The notes beneath the pieces are model-generated. The model ran no database searches. It saw only the letters and a list, made by a program, of their open reading frames with translations, and was not told where the DNA came from. This document shows, piece after piece, positions 16,445 to 23,642 of a stretch of 64,000 nt of DNA. The position numbers and the translations under genes were made by a program. Location of the stretch: positions 62,001 through 126,000 of IMG/VR virus record IMGVR_UViG_3300044695_004134. One strand, 5' to 3'. This DNA is from a virus. Each line of letters begins with the position of its first letter. Positions within the stretch are counted from its first letter, which is position 1.

Positions 16445-16863
16445 TCTTCCTCGCCTTCAGGGTCATCAATTAAATCCAGTTCTTTGGTGTGTGCATCACA
16501 TGCAGTGTAAATCCATCCACGACCACGGCGTTTACCTGGAGCACCACATGTTTCACATGTAATGGTTGACATAGATTCAGCAAACCAAATGAAGTTGTGA
16601 ATTGTTTTATCACCACCATCACCATAGAATCGTAGAGAACCAAACTTTTCTTTTACTTGTGATGCAACAAATTGTTCAGTTCCTTCTTTTGCATTCTTAT
16701 CAATGTGCCATTGAATCTCACTACATAGCAAATTAATTAATGGGTACCAACCATCAGAACAATCGAAACCCCAACACATTGCAGTTGTGGTCATGTCACC
16801 ATTACGATTAGCAAAAATCTTTGGATAATCCTTGCATAGCTTTTTATCCAGTTCTTGTCTCAT
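16441..16863 (-). CDS. Conserved phage protein with C-terminal zinc-ribbon-like motif
   Basis: A 140-residue protein. CSDGWYPLINLLCSEIQ, SQVKEKFGSLRFYGDGG and STITCETCGAPG...WIYTACDAH form a pattern shared by many phage proteins of unknown function. The two CxxC/C-H groups may bind zinc. The start overlaps the upstream stop (TAATG). Confidence 0.7.
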   Translation of the reverse strand: MRQELDKKLCKDYPKIFANRNGDMTTTAMCWGFDCSDGWYPLINLLCSEIQWHIDKNAKEGTEQFVASQVKEKFGSLRFYGDGGDKTIHNFIWFAESMSTITCETCGAPGKRRGRGWIYTACDAHTKELDLIDDPEGEEE

Positions 16864-17066
16864 TACCAATCCTTCACATCAGTGATATCAATAGTTGTAT
16901 CTTTATTATCAAACAAATCAAACTTCACTCGAACATTTGCACCAATGCCAGATGAATGGTCAACTTCAACCTCAAAGTGTTTAATGTCTTTAAAGTGTTG
17001 TGCAATCTCATACAGCTTTTCAATCTGTTCGTGGTTTAAAATAATGTTCTTATTCTTAGCCATCAT
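16863..17066 (-). CDS. Hypothetical protein
   Basis: A 67-residue protein (MMAKNKNIILNHEQIEKLYE...). An acidic beta-strand pattern in the second half (FEVEVDHSS...VRVKFDLF). Tightly packed between neighbours. Function unknown. Confidence 0.55.
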   Translation of the reverse strand: MMAKNKNIILNHEQIEKLYEIAQHFKDIKHFEVEVDHSSGIGANVRVKFDLFDNKDTTIDITDVKDW

Positions 17067-17263
17067 TAACCACCATAATAATGAATAACAACATCAAGTG
17101 CTTCAAGCAATTGTGTATTGTACACCACATCTTCTGGATGCATCCATGCACCTTTCTTGTGTGCTTTCAATTCTTTTTTAACGTATTTTCTGTGGTCTTT
17201 GAGTGCCAACAAAGCAATACGGTCAGCCGTTTCATAATCAATTTCAAGTTTTTCTGTCATCAT
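17066..17263 (-). CDS. Hypothetical protein
   Basis: A 65-residue helical protein started at MMTEKLEIDYETADRI, with TTTGGAGAAC upstream. HRKYVKKELKAHKKGAWMHPEDV is basic. Function unknown. Confidence 0.55.
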   Translation of the reverse strand: MMTEKLEIDYETADRIALLALKDHRKYVKKELKAHKKGAWMHPEDVVYNTQLLEALDVVIHYYGG

Positions 17264-17724
17264 GTTCTCCAAATTTCGTTAAAGCCTTCTTCTTCAGTTG
17301 GTTCTTGCCATTTTGCAATCATATCATCCAACACCTCCAATGGTATCACCTTTCCAGGTCGGCTGGCAAGCCTTTTCTGAAGTTCTTCGGGTTCTGGGAT
17401 CCGAAAAACCACAGCAATCGCATAATATTCCGGAAGCATTCGGAATTTCTTCGCCCTTGTGAAAATTGTAGTGGATGTTTGGTCCCAGATAATGTCCTTA
17501 CCTGCATCACGTGCGGCATTCACGGCACCTGCCATCCTTGCAACAGCAACGGGCATGTATTCTTCAAACACTTCGGTATAGGTTTTACCAACACTTTCAG
17601 CCCATTCTTCCACATACTTGTCGGTGGAAATGTATGCACAATCTTTCATCCAAAATTCTTGGTTCTTCACCCAAGTGGACTTTCCAGAACCTGGTACACC
17701 GACCAGCATGTATAGTTTAGGCAT
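17260..17724 (-). CDS. P-loop kinase (AAA_33/polynucleotide kinase-like)
   Basis: A 154-residue protein with Walker A GVPGSGKST at the N-terminus (residues 9-17), STDKYVEEWAESVG (lid/substrate region), DAGKDIIWDQTST (Walker B-like) and FRIPEPEELQKRLASRPGK. This is the small kinase fold of the T4 Pnk 5'-kinase domain, but the phosphatase half is absent. Likely phosphorylates a nucleotide, polynucleotide or small molecule. Confidence 0.75.
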   Translation of the reverse strand: MPKLYMLVGVPGSGKSTWVKNQEFWMKDCAYISTDKYVEEWAESVGKTYTEVFEEYMPVAVARMAGAVNAARDAGKDIIWDQTSTTIFTRAKKFRMLPEYYAIAVVFRIPEPEELQKRLASRPGKVIPLEVLDDMIAKWQEPTEEEGFNEIWRT

Positions 17725-17857
17725 CGTTTAGTGTTTTCCTAATTTCAATCAATAAATCTCGCACAGCAAAATGATTAGCAAGTTCGGGATTAAATAGACC
17801 ACCCGAGAATAGGTAATCGGTGATTCTGTCTGACAATTCTTTAAACTGTTCGTTCAT
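17717..17857 (-). CDS. Hypothetical protein (46 aa)
   Basis: Started at MNEQFKELSDRITDYLFSGG, which lies inside the 3' end of the upstream gene; longer readings overlap it more. Short helical protein with an Mxx(Q/R)-type start resembling the MNERIQEL paralogues nearby, but it lacks their HFGVEE tail. Confidence 0.5.
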   Translation of the reverse strand: MNEQFKELSDRITDYLFSGGLFNPELANHFAVRDLLIEIRKTLNDA

Positions 17858-18299
17858 ATGTGGACGGTCCAAGTTTGGCATCAACCATTTTATGGTTTGT
17901 AATACCTTCAAAGAAGTTTTCATTGGGACGCTTAATCACATATGCCAAGCGGCCGCCAAAATATACAGCAAACTGCGCCAAGAGGTCCGATTCAATCACA
18001 CAAACATATGCAGATGTAATGGCTTGACCACCAACGCCACCAAAACCTAATGCGGTGCTAGACCAAGTTTGTACAAACATAGAATATACGGTTAGGTCAT
18101 ACAATGAATGTTTGCGAGACTTTTCAACATAACAATCAGCAGGTGCAATTGCAGTTTTCATTTCTTCACGGGTTAGTGTAGACCGCCATGCATCATGCTT
18201 GGCCCAATTACGGTCCTGATACTTGTATTCAGGAAATGCCTCATATGCGGCATGTGCCATAGCACCAGCGAGTGTTTCAATAGGGTTAGTTGCGTTCAT
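17841..18299 (-). CDS. Conserved phage protein, function unknown
   Basis: A 152-residue protein. The segment SMFVQTWSSTALGFGGVGGQAITSAYVCVI is strikingly conserved-looking and Gly-rich. I recall this pattern in phage proteins of unknown role. The start overlaps an HFGVKE-tailed gene through the shared GGAG-N7-ATG junction. Confidence 0.65.
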   Translation of the reverse strand: MNATNPIETLAGAMAHAAYEAFPEYKYQDRNWAKHDAWRSTLTREEMKTAIAPADCYVEKSRKHSLYDLTVYSMFVQTWSSTALGFGGVGGQAITSAYVCVIESDLLAQFAVYFGGRLAYVIKRPNENFFEGITNHKMVDAKLGPSTYERTV

Positions 18300-18520
18300 T
18301 CTTTAACTCCAAAATGTTCATCATACTTGTCTAACATTCGTGCAAATGCAGAGAATGATAACTCTTGTCGGTTTAGTTCAATACATTCTTTCGCAATCAA
18401 CTCGGCAAATTTTTGGTCACGAATATCATGCCAATCTGGATGGTACTCTCCCGGCTGTTGAATTTTGTTATCTGTATATTCATCGGCTTGTTCAGCCAGT
18501 TCTTGAATTCTTTTGTTCAT
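18296..18520 (-). CDS. HFGVEE-tail paralogue 1
   Basis: A 74-residue protein beginning MNKRIQELAEQADEY, with QKFAELIAKECIEL in the middle and ending EHFGVKE. It is one of five paralogues between 18.3 and 21.8 kb. The DNA of the tail supplies GGAG 7 nt before the next start codon, which overlaps its own stop. Function unknown. Confidence 0.7.
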   Translation of the reverse strand: MNKRIQELAEQADEYTDNKIQQPGEYHPDWHDIRDQKFAELIAKECIELNRQELSFSAFARMLDKYDEHFGVKE

Positions 18521-18858
18521 CTTGATATACTCAGTTCAGCATCAGGATTATCCCAACATGCATTACGATACTTGTATACAAAATTCTGAAGACCATCATA
18601 TGAACCCCAACCATTCTCAGGGTTAAAGGTCATAAAGTGGTTTGGTTCAGATAACAGAATATTCCATCCTTCATCCAGAAGTTCAGAAATATCTTTCGCC
18701 AACACCAAACCGTGCTCATCAGGTCGCCACAATACATCATACAGTGACAGTCCATTTGAGAGTTTAACCTCTTTGGCCATTTTACCTAGATTGTGTGTGA
18801 TGTTATTGTAATAAACAGATACGGGTTGTGTAACCATCAACTCAACATCAAGGCTCAT
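18517..18858 (-). CDS. Conserved hypothetical protein
   Basis: A 113-residue protein beginning MSLDVELMVTQPVSVYYNNITHNL. The NITHNL..MA.E and GWGSYDGLQNFVYKYRNAC segments look like a family seen in many phages and plasmids, with unknown activity. ATGA overlaps on both sides. Confidence 0.65.
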   Translation of the reverse strand: MSLDVELMVTQPVSVYYNNITHNLGKMAKEVKLSNGLSLYDVLWRPDEHGLVLAKDISELLDEGWNILLSEPNHFMTFNPENGWGSYDGLQNFVYKYRNACWDNPDAELSISR

Positions 18859-19292
18859 TTACTTTCTCTTTTCATATAGAAGTCACGAATCGCTCTTGCA
18901 TCATGAAGTGCATTATGTGGCACCATAGATTCATACTTAATGCTAAAGTCAAGTTCAAACTTAATATTCGTTGGCATTACAATTCGTTCACCTGGACCTG
19001 TAATCATTGCTTCACAGAAATATCGAATATCATCTGGCCAATCTGCAACGATTATAATTTCATCATATTCAATATTCAGGAGGTACCTTGAGAATGCGAG
19101 TTGAAACTCACTGTAACTCGCCGGTACTAGAAACATGTGTGGCGCAACGTTTACTTGAACCCATGTATCAAGTTGGTCTTTCACTTCAATTTCACAATAA
19201 AACTCTGGTGCGTTTAGATTCTCTGGCACCAAAGCCATTGACATTAGTTTACCACCGAATCCATTGAATTCGGTATCAAGAAAAAATCTCAT
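18855..19292 (-). CDS. DEDDh 3'-5' exonuclease-like protein
   Basis: A 145-residue protein. MRFFLDTEFNGFGG supplies the DxE of Exo I, IIIVADWPDDIRYF the Exo II Asp, and HNALHDARAIRDF the HxxxxD of Exo III. Length fits a minimal RNase T/ExoX-type DEDDh domain. It probably degrades short RNA or DNA 3' ends. Its ATG follows an HFGVEE tail junction. Confidence 0.8.
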   Translation of the reverse strand: MRFFLDTEFNGFGGKLMSMALVPENLNAPEFYCEIEVKDQLDTWVQVNVAPHMFLVPASYSEFQLAFSRYLLNIEYDEIIIVADWPDDIRYFCEAMITGPGERIVMPTNIKFELDFSIKYESMVPHNALHDARAIRDFYMKRESK

Positions 19293-19543
19293 TCTTCAAC
19301 TCCAAAATGTTTTTTAATATAATCCGCCGCAATGACAGGAGTGTGACCATAGTCAGTTTCAATTTCCACATACACATTAGGAAATAACCCAGCACATTTA
19401 CTGATAATCAACTCGGCGAACTTTTCCAACTCATAATCATATGAACATGACCAATCCACCACGGCATCAACTGGTGCGTGTTCCTCACCGTCCCACATTA
19501 GAAAACCGGCTTCATCGGCCAATTCTTTAATTAGTTTCTTCAT
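19289..19543 (-). CDS. HFGVEE-tail paralogue 2
   Basis: An 84-residue protein (MKKLIKELADEAGFLMW..., LEKFAELIISKCAGL, ending KKHFGVEE). Same architecture as the other four paralogues with a diverged middle. Coupled to the DEDDh exonuclease through GGAG-N7-ATGA. Confidence 0.7.
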   Translation of the reverse strand: MKKLIKELADEAGFLMWDGEEHAPVDAVVDWSCSYDYELEKFAELIISKCAGLFPNVYVEIETDYGHTPVIAADYIKKHFGVEE

Positions 19544-19770
19544 TTATAATCCTTACCAAAAATCTTCCTTTTGAATGCGGCAATTTCCATATCATCTTCA
19601 CGTTCAGCAATCACATTCATTTCAAACTCCGATGGATAATGACGGAGCAAAGACTTTGCATCCCTCCGAACGGATAGCGGCACACGTGGTGTTTTCTTTG
19701 GATCAAGTAGTGAGATAAGAAACTTTTCAGTTCGAATCACCGCATTGGTTCGTTCTATAGGTACAGTCAT
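19540..19770 (-). CDS. BPSL0761-like small protein
   Basis: A 76-residue protein beginning MTVPIERTNAVIRTEKFLIS, followed by LLDPKKTPRVPLSVRRDAKSLLRHYPSEFE. The pattern resembles the BPSL0761 family known mainly from Burkholderia-type bacteria, and hints at a betaproteobacterial connection. Function unknown. Confidence 0.6.
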   Translation of the reverse strand: MTVPIERTNAVIRTEKFLISLLDPKKTPRVPLSVRRDAKSLLRHYPSEFEMNVIAEREDDMEIAAFKRKIFGKDYK

Positions 19771-20198
19771 AGTTTTTCCACAATAATTTTATTTCCAAAA
19801 TCTTCACCAAATGAGATATTCTCATGGTAAACTTTCACTAGCCCTTTACGGGAGAGTCCTTCAATAGCAAGGAAACCACAGAATGAATTCATACGGAGTG
19901 TAATCCCATCAGCATCCTGTGATTGTTCGAGTCCTTCACCAGTGGCTAGCATCTCCGAAATCAATAGAATTTCCGAAAGGCGTGGGTTTTCCTCATTATC
20001 GGCAACCTTTAGTAGTGCGTCCACATCTGCATCAGTGAGGGACTTTAGAAAATCACCTGGTCGCATATAACCGGACTCAGAAAGGTCCATTGCCAGTGTA
20101 CGGGTAATGGGTAGAAAGTCCTTCTCCTTCATCACATTATCATATGAAATGACAATCGGACCGTCTTCAAAATCATTATCTTCAATTCGTTCGTTCAT
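19767..20198 (-). CDS. Hypothetical protein
   Basis: A 143-residue, acidic protein. MNERIEDNDF opens like the MNERIQ paralogues, but the rest (RPGDFLKSLTDADVDALLKVAD...) is different and the HFGVEE end is lacking. ATGA overlaps both ways. Function unknown. Confidence 0.55.
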   Translation of the reverse strand: MNERIEDNDFEDGPIVISYDNVMKEKDFLPITRTLAMDLSESGYMRPGDFLKSLTDADVDALLKVADNEENPRLSEILLISEMLATGEGLEQSQDADGITLRMNSFCGFLAIEGLSRKGLVKVYHENISFGEDFGNKIIVEKL

Positions 20199-20425
20199 AC
20201 AATTTTACCCAGAATTCCGTAAATTAATTCATCCAGTTCAGCCTGATAGTCTTTACCAATCCTACGCTTTTCATAGAGTGACTGGAGAATCATACGCATT
20301 TCATCACCATCAACAAAATTTAGATTATAGTCCTTACCCCGTTTTTCCAGTTCGGCAATAAGTGCATCATCGGAGAGTTCTTCAAGAATATCCTCAGAAT
20401 CAACATAGGTGTTTACGTACGGCAT
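20195..20425 (-). CDS. Hypothetical acidic protein
   Basis: A 76-residue helical protein (MPYVNTYVDSEDILEELSDD...). ALIAELEKRGKDYN could be part of a short helical pair. The start overlaps the upstream stop. Function unknown. Confidence 0.55.
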   Translation of the reverse strand: MPYVNTYVDSEDILEELSDDALIAELEKRGKDYNLNFVDGDEMRMILQSLYEKRRIGKDYQAELDELIYGILGKIV

Positions 20426-20835
20426 TATGCATTCTCCTTTTCAGTGCAAAATTTAGTGAATTGAACCCATGGACCAGTAAACAGGTGCTCACGTCCCCAA
20501 CCAAAAACGGTGATACGGTCAGAGTAAATGTGATACTCATATTCTTGACCACAATCATCGGTTGAAATTGGGTAGAGATAGAAACCACCAGCACCAACTT
20601 TAAAATGTGCTACCAATTGGGCGGCTAAGCAACCCATGCCATTAGCCAGTTTCCGTGTATCACCAACAGGAATACCATTGGTGATGGCTTCAAACTGATT
20701 CAAGAATGCGGCAAGTTCGGAGCCATGACCAGTTGGGTAGCCGTCAAACTGTCGGTACATATTGATAATAGGCTCAGGACCAGTGGTAGAGCCATAATGG
20801 TCGGTGTAAACAAAAGTGAGTGAACGTGTACCCAT
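20425..20835 (-). CDS. Conserved phage protein (MGTRSLTFVY family)
   Basis: A 136-residue protein opening MGTRSLTFVYTDHYG, then MYRQFDGYPTGHGSELAAFL. The same block is known in many phage and plasmid proteins with unknown function. It has a clear SD (CAAAGGAAATCTC) and the early promoter at 20871-20899. Confidence 0.75.
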   Translation of the reverse strand: MGTRSLTFVYTDHYGSTTGPEPIINMYRQFDGYPTGHGSELAAFLNQFEAITNGIPVGDTRKLANGMGCLAAQLVAHFKVGAGGFYLYPISTDDCGQEYEYHIYSDRITVFGWGREHLFTGPWVQFTKFCTEKENA

Positions 20836-20870
20836 GAGATTTCCTTTGGAGTTTGTTTGTGTATGTGTCT

Positions 20871-20899
20871 ATTGTACCAGAGTCCTTGGTACTTGGCAA
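20871..20899 (-). promoter_or_regulatory. Early promoter TTGCCA-N17-TACAAT
   Basis: -35 at 20899-20894 and -10 at 20876-20871. Drives the operon beginning at 20835. Confidence 0.65.
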
Positions 20900-20914
20900 G
20901 TCAGCTAGAAGTAT

Positions 20915-21079
20915 TCACTTTTCGAATGATTCAATCCATGCAACCAGAACCTTCCTAGCTTCGGTGCGGGAAATACCGAATTCCGTTTCCAGATACGGTG
21001 CCGCACCCCACATATTGGTTTCACCAGAATCCCGTAGTGCAACGAGATAATCAAAATATTCTTTAGTTTGTTCGTCCAT
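20915..21079 (-). CDS. Small conserved protein (54 aa)
   Basis: Translates as MDEQTKEYFDYLVALRDSGE and on through TNMWGAAPYLETEFGISRTE to ESFEK. The RDSGETNMWGAAPYL..EFGIS block is widespread in phages as a short protein of unknown role, possibly helix-turn-helix-like. Its ATG overlaps the TGA of the upstream paralogue. Confidence 0.65.
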   Translation of the reverse strand: MDEQTKEYFDYLVALRDSGETNMWGAAPYLETEFGISRTEARKVLVAWIESFEK

Positions 21080-21297
21080 CATTCAACTCCAAAATGTTTC
21101 TTTACGTCTGCAATACACCTACGGACTTCCATGTCCTCACGGTTCAAATCACCCATGAATCGTTTTTGAAGGACGGAGATAGTTTCTTTAGCAATCAACT
21201 CGGCGAACTTTTCAGTAAATGTAGTTTGCCAAACTCCAGGTCCCCAGCCTTCGGCCAAAGCAGCCTCTCTAGCAAGTTTTTGAATTCGTTCGTTCAT
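21079..21297 (-). CDS. HFGVEE-tail paralogue 3
   Basis: A 72-residue protein: MNERIQKLAREAALAEGWG, EKFAELIAKETISVL, ending KKHFGVE. The tail DNA gives GGAG 7 nt before the following gene's ATG, which overlaps its stop. Confidence 0.7.
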   Translation of the reverse strand: MNERIQKLAREAALAEGWGPGVWQTTFTEKFAELIAKETISVLQKRFMGDLNREDMEVRRCIADVKKHFGVE

Positions 21298-21509
21298 TCT
21301 TCAACTCCGAAATGTTGTTTAATTGATGTTTTGATGTTTTCTGCTTTGACAGACTGTCCCATATCATACTGGTCATATTCATCATCGTTGGATTCGTGCT
21401 CACATTGTTTTATACATTCACGCACAATCAACTCGGCGAACTTGTTAGAATCAAAACCACATTCAGTTTCTGATTGTTTCATTAGTTCTTTTAATAAAAT
21501 GTAGTTCAT
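21294..21509 (-). CDS. HFGVEE-tail paralogue 4
   Basis: A 71-residue protein: MNYILLKELMKQSETECGF, NKFAELIVRECIKQCEH, ending KQHFGVEE. Directly followed by paralogue 3 via GGAG-N7-ATGA. Confidence 0.7.
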   Translation of the reverse strand: MNYILLKELMKQSETECGFDSNKFAELIVRECIKQCEHESNDDEYDQYDMGQSVKAENIKTSIKQHFGVEE

Positions 21510-21778
21510 TCTTCAACTCCAAAATGTTTTTCAATCACGGCTATATTATCAACACATTGCATTGAGCAAATTTCATATTCCCCAGCCAACTGCCAATTGG
21601 CTTCTGTCGAATACAATTCAGAGAATCTTTCCGATTCGTTAAATAATACATCTCCACATTCGTGAATAATCGAGAGAGCGAATTTCTCTTTATCAAAAGT
21701 CACACGGTCAAAGCCATTATCCACACCATACTCAATGGTGGTAGCCTGTTCAATAAGTTCTTGTATTCGTTCGTTCAT
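21506..21778 (-). CDS. HFGVEE-tail paralogue 5
   Basis: 90 residues from MNERIQELIEQATTIEYG, with TGGAGATTATT before the ATG. KEKFALSIIHECGDVL in the centre and EKHFGVEE at the end. The first of three tandem paralogues in reading direction; duplication in place is the simplest origin. Confidence 0.7.
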   Translation of the reverse strand: MNERIQELIEQATTIEYGVDNGFDRVTFDKEKFALSIIHECGDVLFNESERFSELYSTEANWQLAGEYEICSMQCVDNIAVIEKHFGVEE

Positions 21779-21789
21779 AATAATCTCCA

Positions 21790-22011
21790 TCAATATGGAT
21801 ATGCGGAGAAAGTTTTTGCATCTTCCAGAAGGCAGTATGATGCACGGTTCAAGAATGAATCATTCTTTCGATGGGAACGTGGACCACGGTAACGGATTTT
21901 GTATTTACCAGGGTAATACGACCGAAACTCATTCAGAAGATGAATTGGTATGTTAGTGAACACTGCGGCAGTATCTCTCCGTGACCAGAAACGGAAAACT
22001 TCATGCGCCAT
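21790..22011 (-). CDS. Hypothetical basic protein
   Basis: 73 residues from MAHEVFRFWSRRDTAAVF, with GGAGAATTATT before the ATG. RSYYPGKYKIRYRGPRSHRKND is highly basic and could bind nucleic acid. Function unknown. Confidence 0.55.
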   Translation of the reverse strand: MAHEVFRFWSRRDTAAVFTNIPIHLLNEFRSYYPGKYKIRYRGPRSHRKNDSFLNRASYCLLEDAKTFSAYPY

Positions 22012-22144
22012 AATAATTCTCCATTTCAAATTTAGTAAAGTTTACATATTCTTGAGCATCAGAGAGAGTATAGAATGCTTCAAGAAAAGTACCAGAATAG
22101 AATACTTCATAGAAGATATCGAATTTTTTAGAGATATTAAACAT
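22001..22144 (-). CDS. Small hypothetical protein (47 aa)
   Basis: Translates as MFNISKKFDIFYEVFYSGTF and ends NYYGA. The start overlaps the upstream TAA (TAATG), and its 3' end overlaps the next start. Weakly similar in style to the 55-aa gene two steps upstream (both have YFDG/YSGTFLEA-type strands). Confidence 0.5.
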   Translation of the reverse strand: MFNISKKFDIFYEVFYSGTFLEAFYTLSDAQEYVNFTKFEMENYYGA

Positions 22145-22329
22145 TATTCTTCCTCCTTCAGAGCAAACATTTTAGCACCTTCGTCCATAAAGACAGAAAA
22201 CGCTTCCATAGTCTTTTCAGAATAGACCATACGACCATGTTTCTGGATGTCCTGTAGGACTTCAAGAAAACCAATAGAGAGAAAATTCCGTTCCTTTTCG
22301 AGAATGGAGATAGCAGTAGTAATTTTCAT
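22144..22329 (-). CDS. Hypothetical protein
   Basis: 61 residues from MKITTAISILEKERNFLSI, with GAGG upstream inside the previous gene. Helical, ends in acidic EEE. Function unknown. Confidence 0.55.
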   Translation of the reverse strand: MKITTAISILEKERNFLSIGFLEVLQDIQKHGRMVYSEKTMEAFSVFMDEGAKMFALKEEE

Positions 22330-22330
22330 A

Positions 22331-22498
22331 TTAAACCTCATAAACAGTTTGTTCAAGACGGGGATAAACCGCTTGAAATGTCATTCCTTTAGTATTAGAA
22401 TAACGGAGTTTCAAGAATGCACGAACCTTAGAAACTGATTCAAAATAACCAGTAGCTTCAATGAATGAACCGTCAAAATAAACAGAGTATTGTTTCAT
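22331..22498 (-). CDS. Small hypothetical protein (55 aa)
   Basis: Translates as MKQYSVYFDGSFIEATGYFE and ends LEQTVYEV. The strand-turn pattern resembles the 47-aa gene downstream, hinting at a shared ancestor. It is the first gene after the promoter at 22531-22558, with CAAGGAC upstream of the ATG. Confidence 0.55.
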   Translation of the reverse strand: MKQYSVYFDGSFIEATGYFESVSKVRAFLKLRYSNTKGMTFQAVYPRLEQTVYEV

Positions 22499-22530
22499 AA
22501 AAAAGTCCTTGTTGCGAGTTGATATAGTGT

Positions 22531-22558
22531 ATTATACACGATCCGTAGAGAATGGCAA
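22531..22558 (-). promoter_or_regulatory. Early promoter TTGCCA-N16-TATAAT
   Basis: -35 at 22558-22553, -10 at 22536-22531, - strand. It drives the run of small genes from 22498 downward. A GGTCAAG half-site of the palindrome family lies about 30 nt upstream. Confidence 0.75.
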
Positions 22559-22587
22559 CCTACTAGAAAAGTTCTCCATCCGTCCGG

Positions 22588-22719
22588 TCAAGTATTGAGA
22601 AATAAGAATTTGAATAGATGGTAAAATATGGGAATTATAAAGATTGTCCACATGAATACAAAAAGAATAATGAAAATCCACTTGAACAGAGTGAGTATAA
22701 AGCCAAAAAAATCAAACAT
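22588..22719 (-). CDS. Small membrane protein (43 aa)
   Basis: Translates as MFDFFGFILTLFKWIFIILF and continues hydrophobic to LFLNT. Almost the whole peptide is membrane-compatible. GAGGTGATTTAA precedes the ATG. The stop codon sits in a TTGACC half-site. Confidence 0.55.
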   Translation of the reverse strand: MFDFFGFILTLFKWIFIILFVFMWTIFIIPIFYHLFKFLFLNT

Positions 22720-22724
22720 TTAAA

Positions 22725-22928
22725 TCACCTCTTATAGTGAACCGGACGCTCATAACGACCTTCAGAGTCTCGATAAACGGAGACATAATGACCGTGCTTT
22801 GAACCATCATCGAAAGTGTAAGAGAAGGTAGAATTATAGGAGAGTGGAGGGAAATTCAGTGCCCATGATTCCAATAATCCTTCAGATTCAAGAGCAGAAT
22901 TGAGGGTGGGAAAGAAGTTTTGTTTCAT
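22725..22928 (-). CDS. Hypothetical protein
   Basis: A 67-residue protein (MKQNFFPTLNSALESEGLLE...). Tyr-, Ser- and His-rich C-terminal strand region. ATGA overlap with the leaderless gene upstream. Function unknown. Confidence 0.55.
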   Translation of the reverse strand: MKQNFFPTLNSALESEGLLESWALNFPPLSYNSTFSYTFDDGSKHGHYVSVYRDSEGRYERPVHYKR

Positions 22929-23164
22929 ACGAATAAATCTCCATAATATTCTTCATCAAAAGAATCAAAATCTTTTTGTATCCATTCAATAGTATAACCA
23001 GAAGAAGAATACTCAGAAGCCATTTTCTCCAACTCAGCAAGAGCCATAGAGGGAGAAAGTTTTCCAGAAGCCATCAGAGACAGGTTGGAGCAATGCATAA
23101 AGTTATTGGAATCTTTATGTGCGGAGACCTGAATGAATCGCTTGGGTGTGTTTGTGTGTGTCAT
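22925..23164 (-). CDS. Hypothetical protein, predicted leaderless
   Basis: 79 residues from MTHTNTPKRFIQVSAHKDSN. The start is set by the promoter: a TATAAT box ends exactly 7 nt before this ATG, so an upstream start is not available in the transcript. The middle (ASGKLSPSMALAELEKMASE) is helical and the C-terminus acidic. Function unknown. Confidence 0.65.
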   Translation of the reverse strand: MTHTNTPKRFIQVSAHKDSNNFMHCSNLSLMASGKLSPSMALAELEKMASEYSSSGYTIEWIQKDFDSFDEEYYGDLFV

Positions 23165-23171
23165 GGATGGT

Positions 23172-23199
23172 ATTATAGCGGTACTGGTAGGAATGGCAA
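23172..23199 (-). promoter_or_regulatory. Early promoter TTGCCA-N16-TATAAT, leaderless geometry
   Basis: -35 at 23199-23194, -10 at 23177-23172. The ATG at 23164 follows after 7 nt, the usual distance to the transcription start. Confidence 0.75.
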
Positions 23200-23301
23200 T
23201 AGCATAGTTAACGGGTGTGACGAAAATACAACATGGAACATTGGAACGTGTTGGATGACCAATATGCAATATAGTGCATGTGGAGAAAGGTGTTGAGAAC
23301 C

Positions 23302-23321
23302 TGTGGATAAACTGTGGATAA
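23302..23321 (-). promoter_or_regulatory. Two tandem DnaA boxes
   Basis: TTATCCACA twice on the - strand, start-to-start distance 11 bp, both matching the strict bacterial consensus. Host DnaA could bind here. Confidence 0.6.
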
Positions 23322-23435
23322 CTTTTGGGTGTCGCTGTATGTGTCGCAGGGTGTCGTGGGTGTTGGGTTGCTATTTAGTCTTAGTGTCTGGCTCTGAAAC
23401 GCCTGAAAATTTCACAGAGTGTCTCAGAGGTGACA

Positions 23436-23485
23436 GCACGTTTCCGCACGTTCCAGTGGGTTCCAGTGGGTTCCAGCACGGTTTG
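23436..23485 (+). repeat. Five 10-bp direct repeats (iteron-like)
   Basis: Units GCACGTTTCC, GCACGTTCCA, GTGGGTTCCA, GTGGGTTCCA, GCACGGTTTG run head to tail with a period of exactly 10 bp, so the same DNA face is presented each turn. Confidence 0.65.
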
Positions 23486-23559
23486 GAATGTTTTGCTCTG
23501 TGTGGGTGTCAGAATGTCTCAGAGTGGTGCTGGACGCCCATTGAAAAACCATCAGGCAG

Positions 23560-23603
23560 CCTCTACGTCCACCCCCAGTCTTGCTGTTCGAACCAATGGA
23601 TCC
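23560..23603 (-). ncRNA. Conserved early leader or small RNA element, copy A
   Basis: The 5' end of the transcript from the promoter at 23604-23632 shares a block with that of the promoter at 25678-25705: TTCGAA, AGCA(A/G)GACTGGGG and TGGAC, then GAGGCTG. No good ORF follows copy A, so it may be a short untranslated RNA. Structure not computed. Confidence 0.35.
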
Positions 23604-23632
23604 ATTGTACTCTAAAAAAGACCACCTGGCAA
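23604..23632 (-). promoter_or_regulatory. Early promoter TTGCCA-N17-TACAAT inside a terminator
   Basis: -35 TTGCCA at 23632-23627 lies in the loop and descending arm of the terminator at 23614-23642; -10 TACAAT at 23609-23604. It reads into the non-coding region. Confidence 0.6.
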
Positions 23633-23642
23633 CCACCAGGTG
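23614..23642 (-). terminator. Rho-independent terminator
   Basis: On the - strand: CACCTGG, loop TGGTTG, CCAGGTG, then GTCTTTTTT. It ends the AAA+ ATPase unit (24899 down to 23659). Confidence 0.75.

Noticed and set aside
23581-23610. tRNA-like TTCGAA sequence
   Set aside because: A T-loop-like TTCGAAC appears, but no acceptor stem, anticodon arm or full cloverleaf could be drawn around it.
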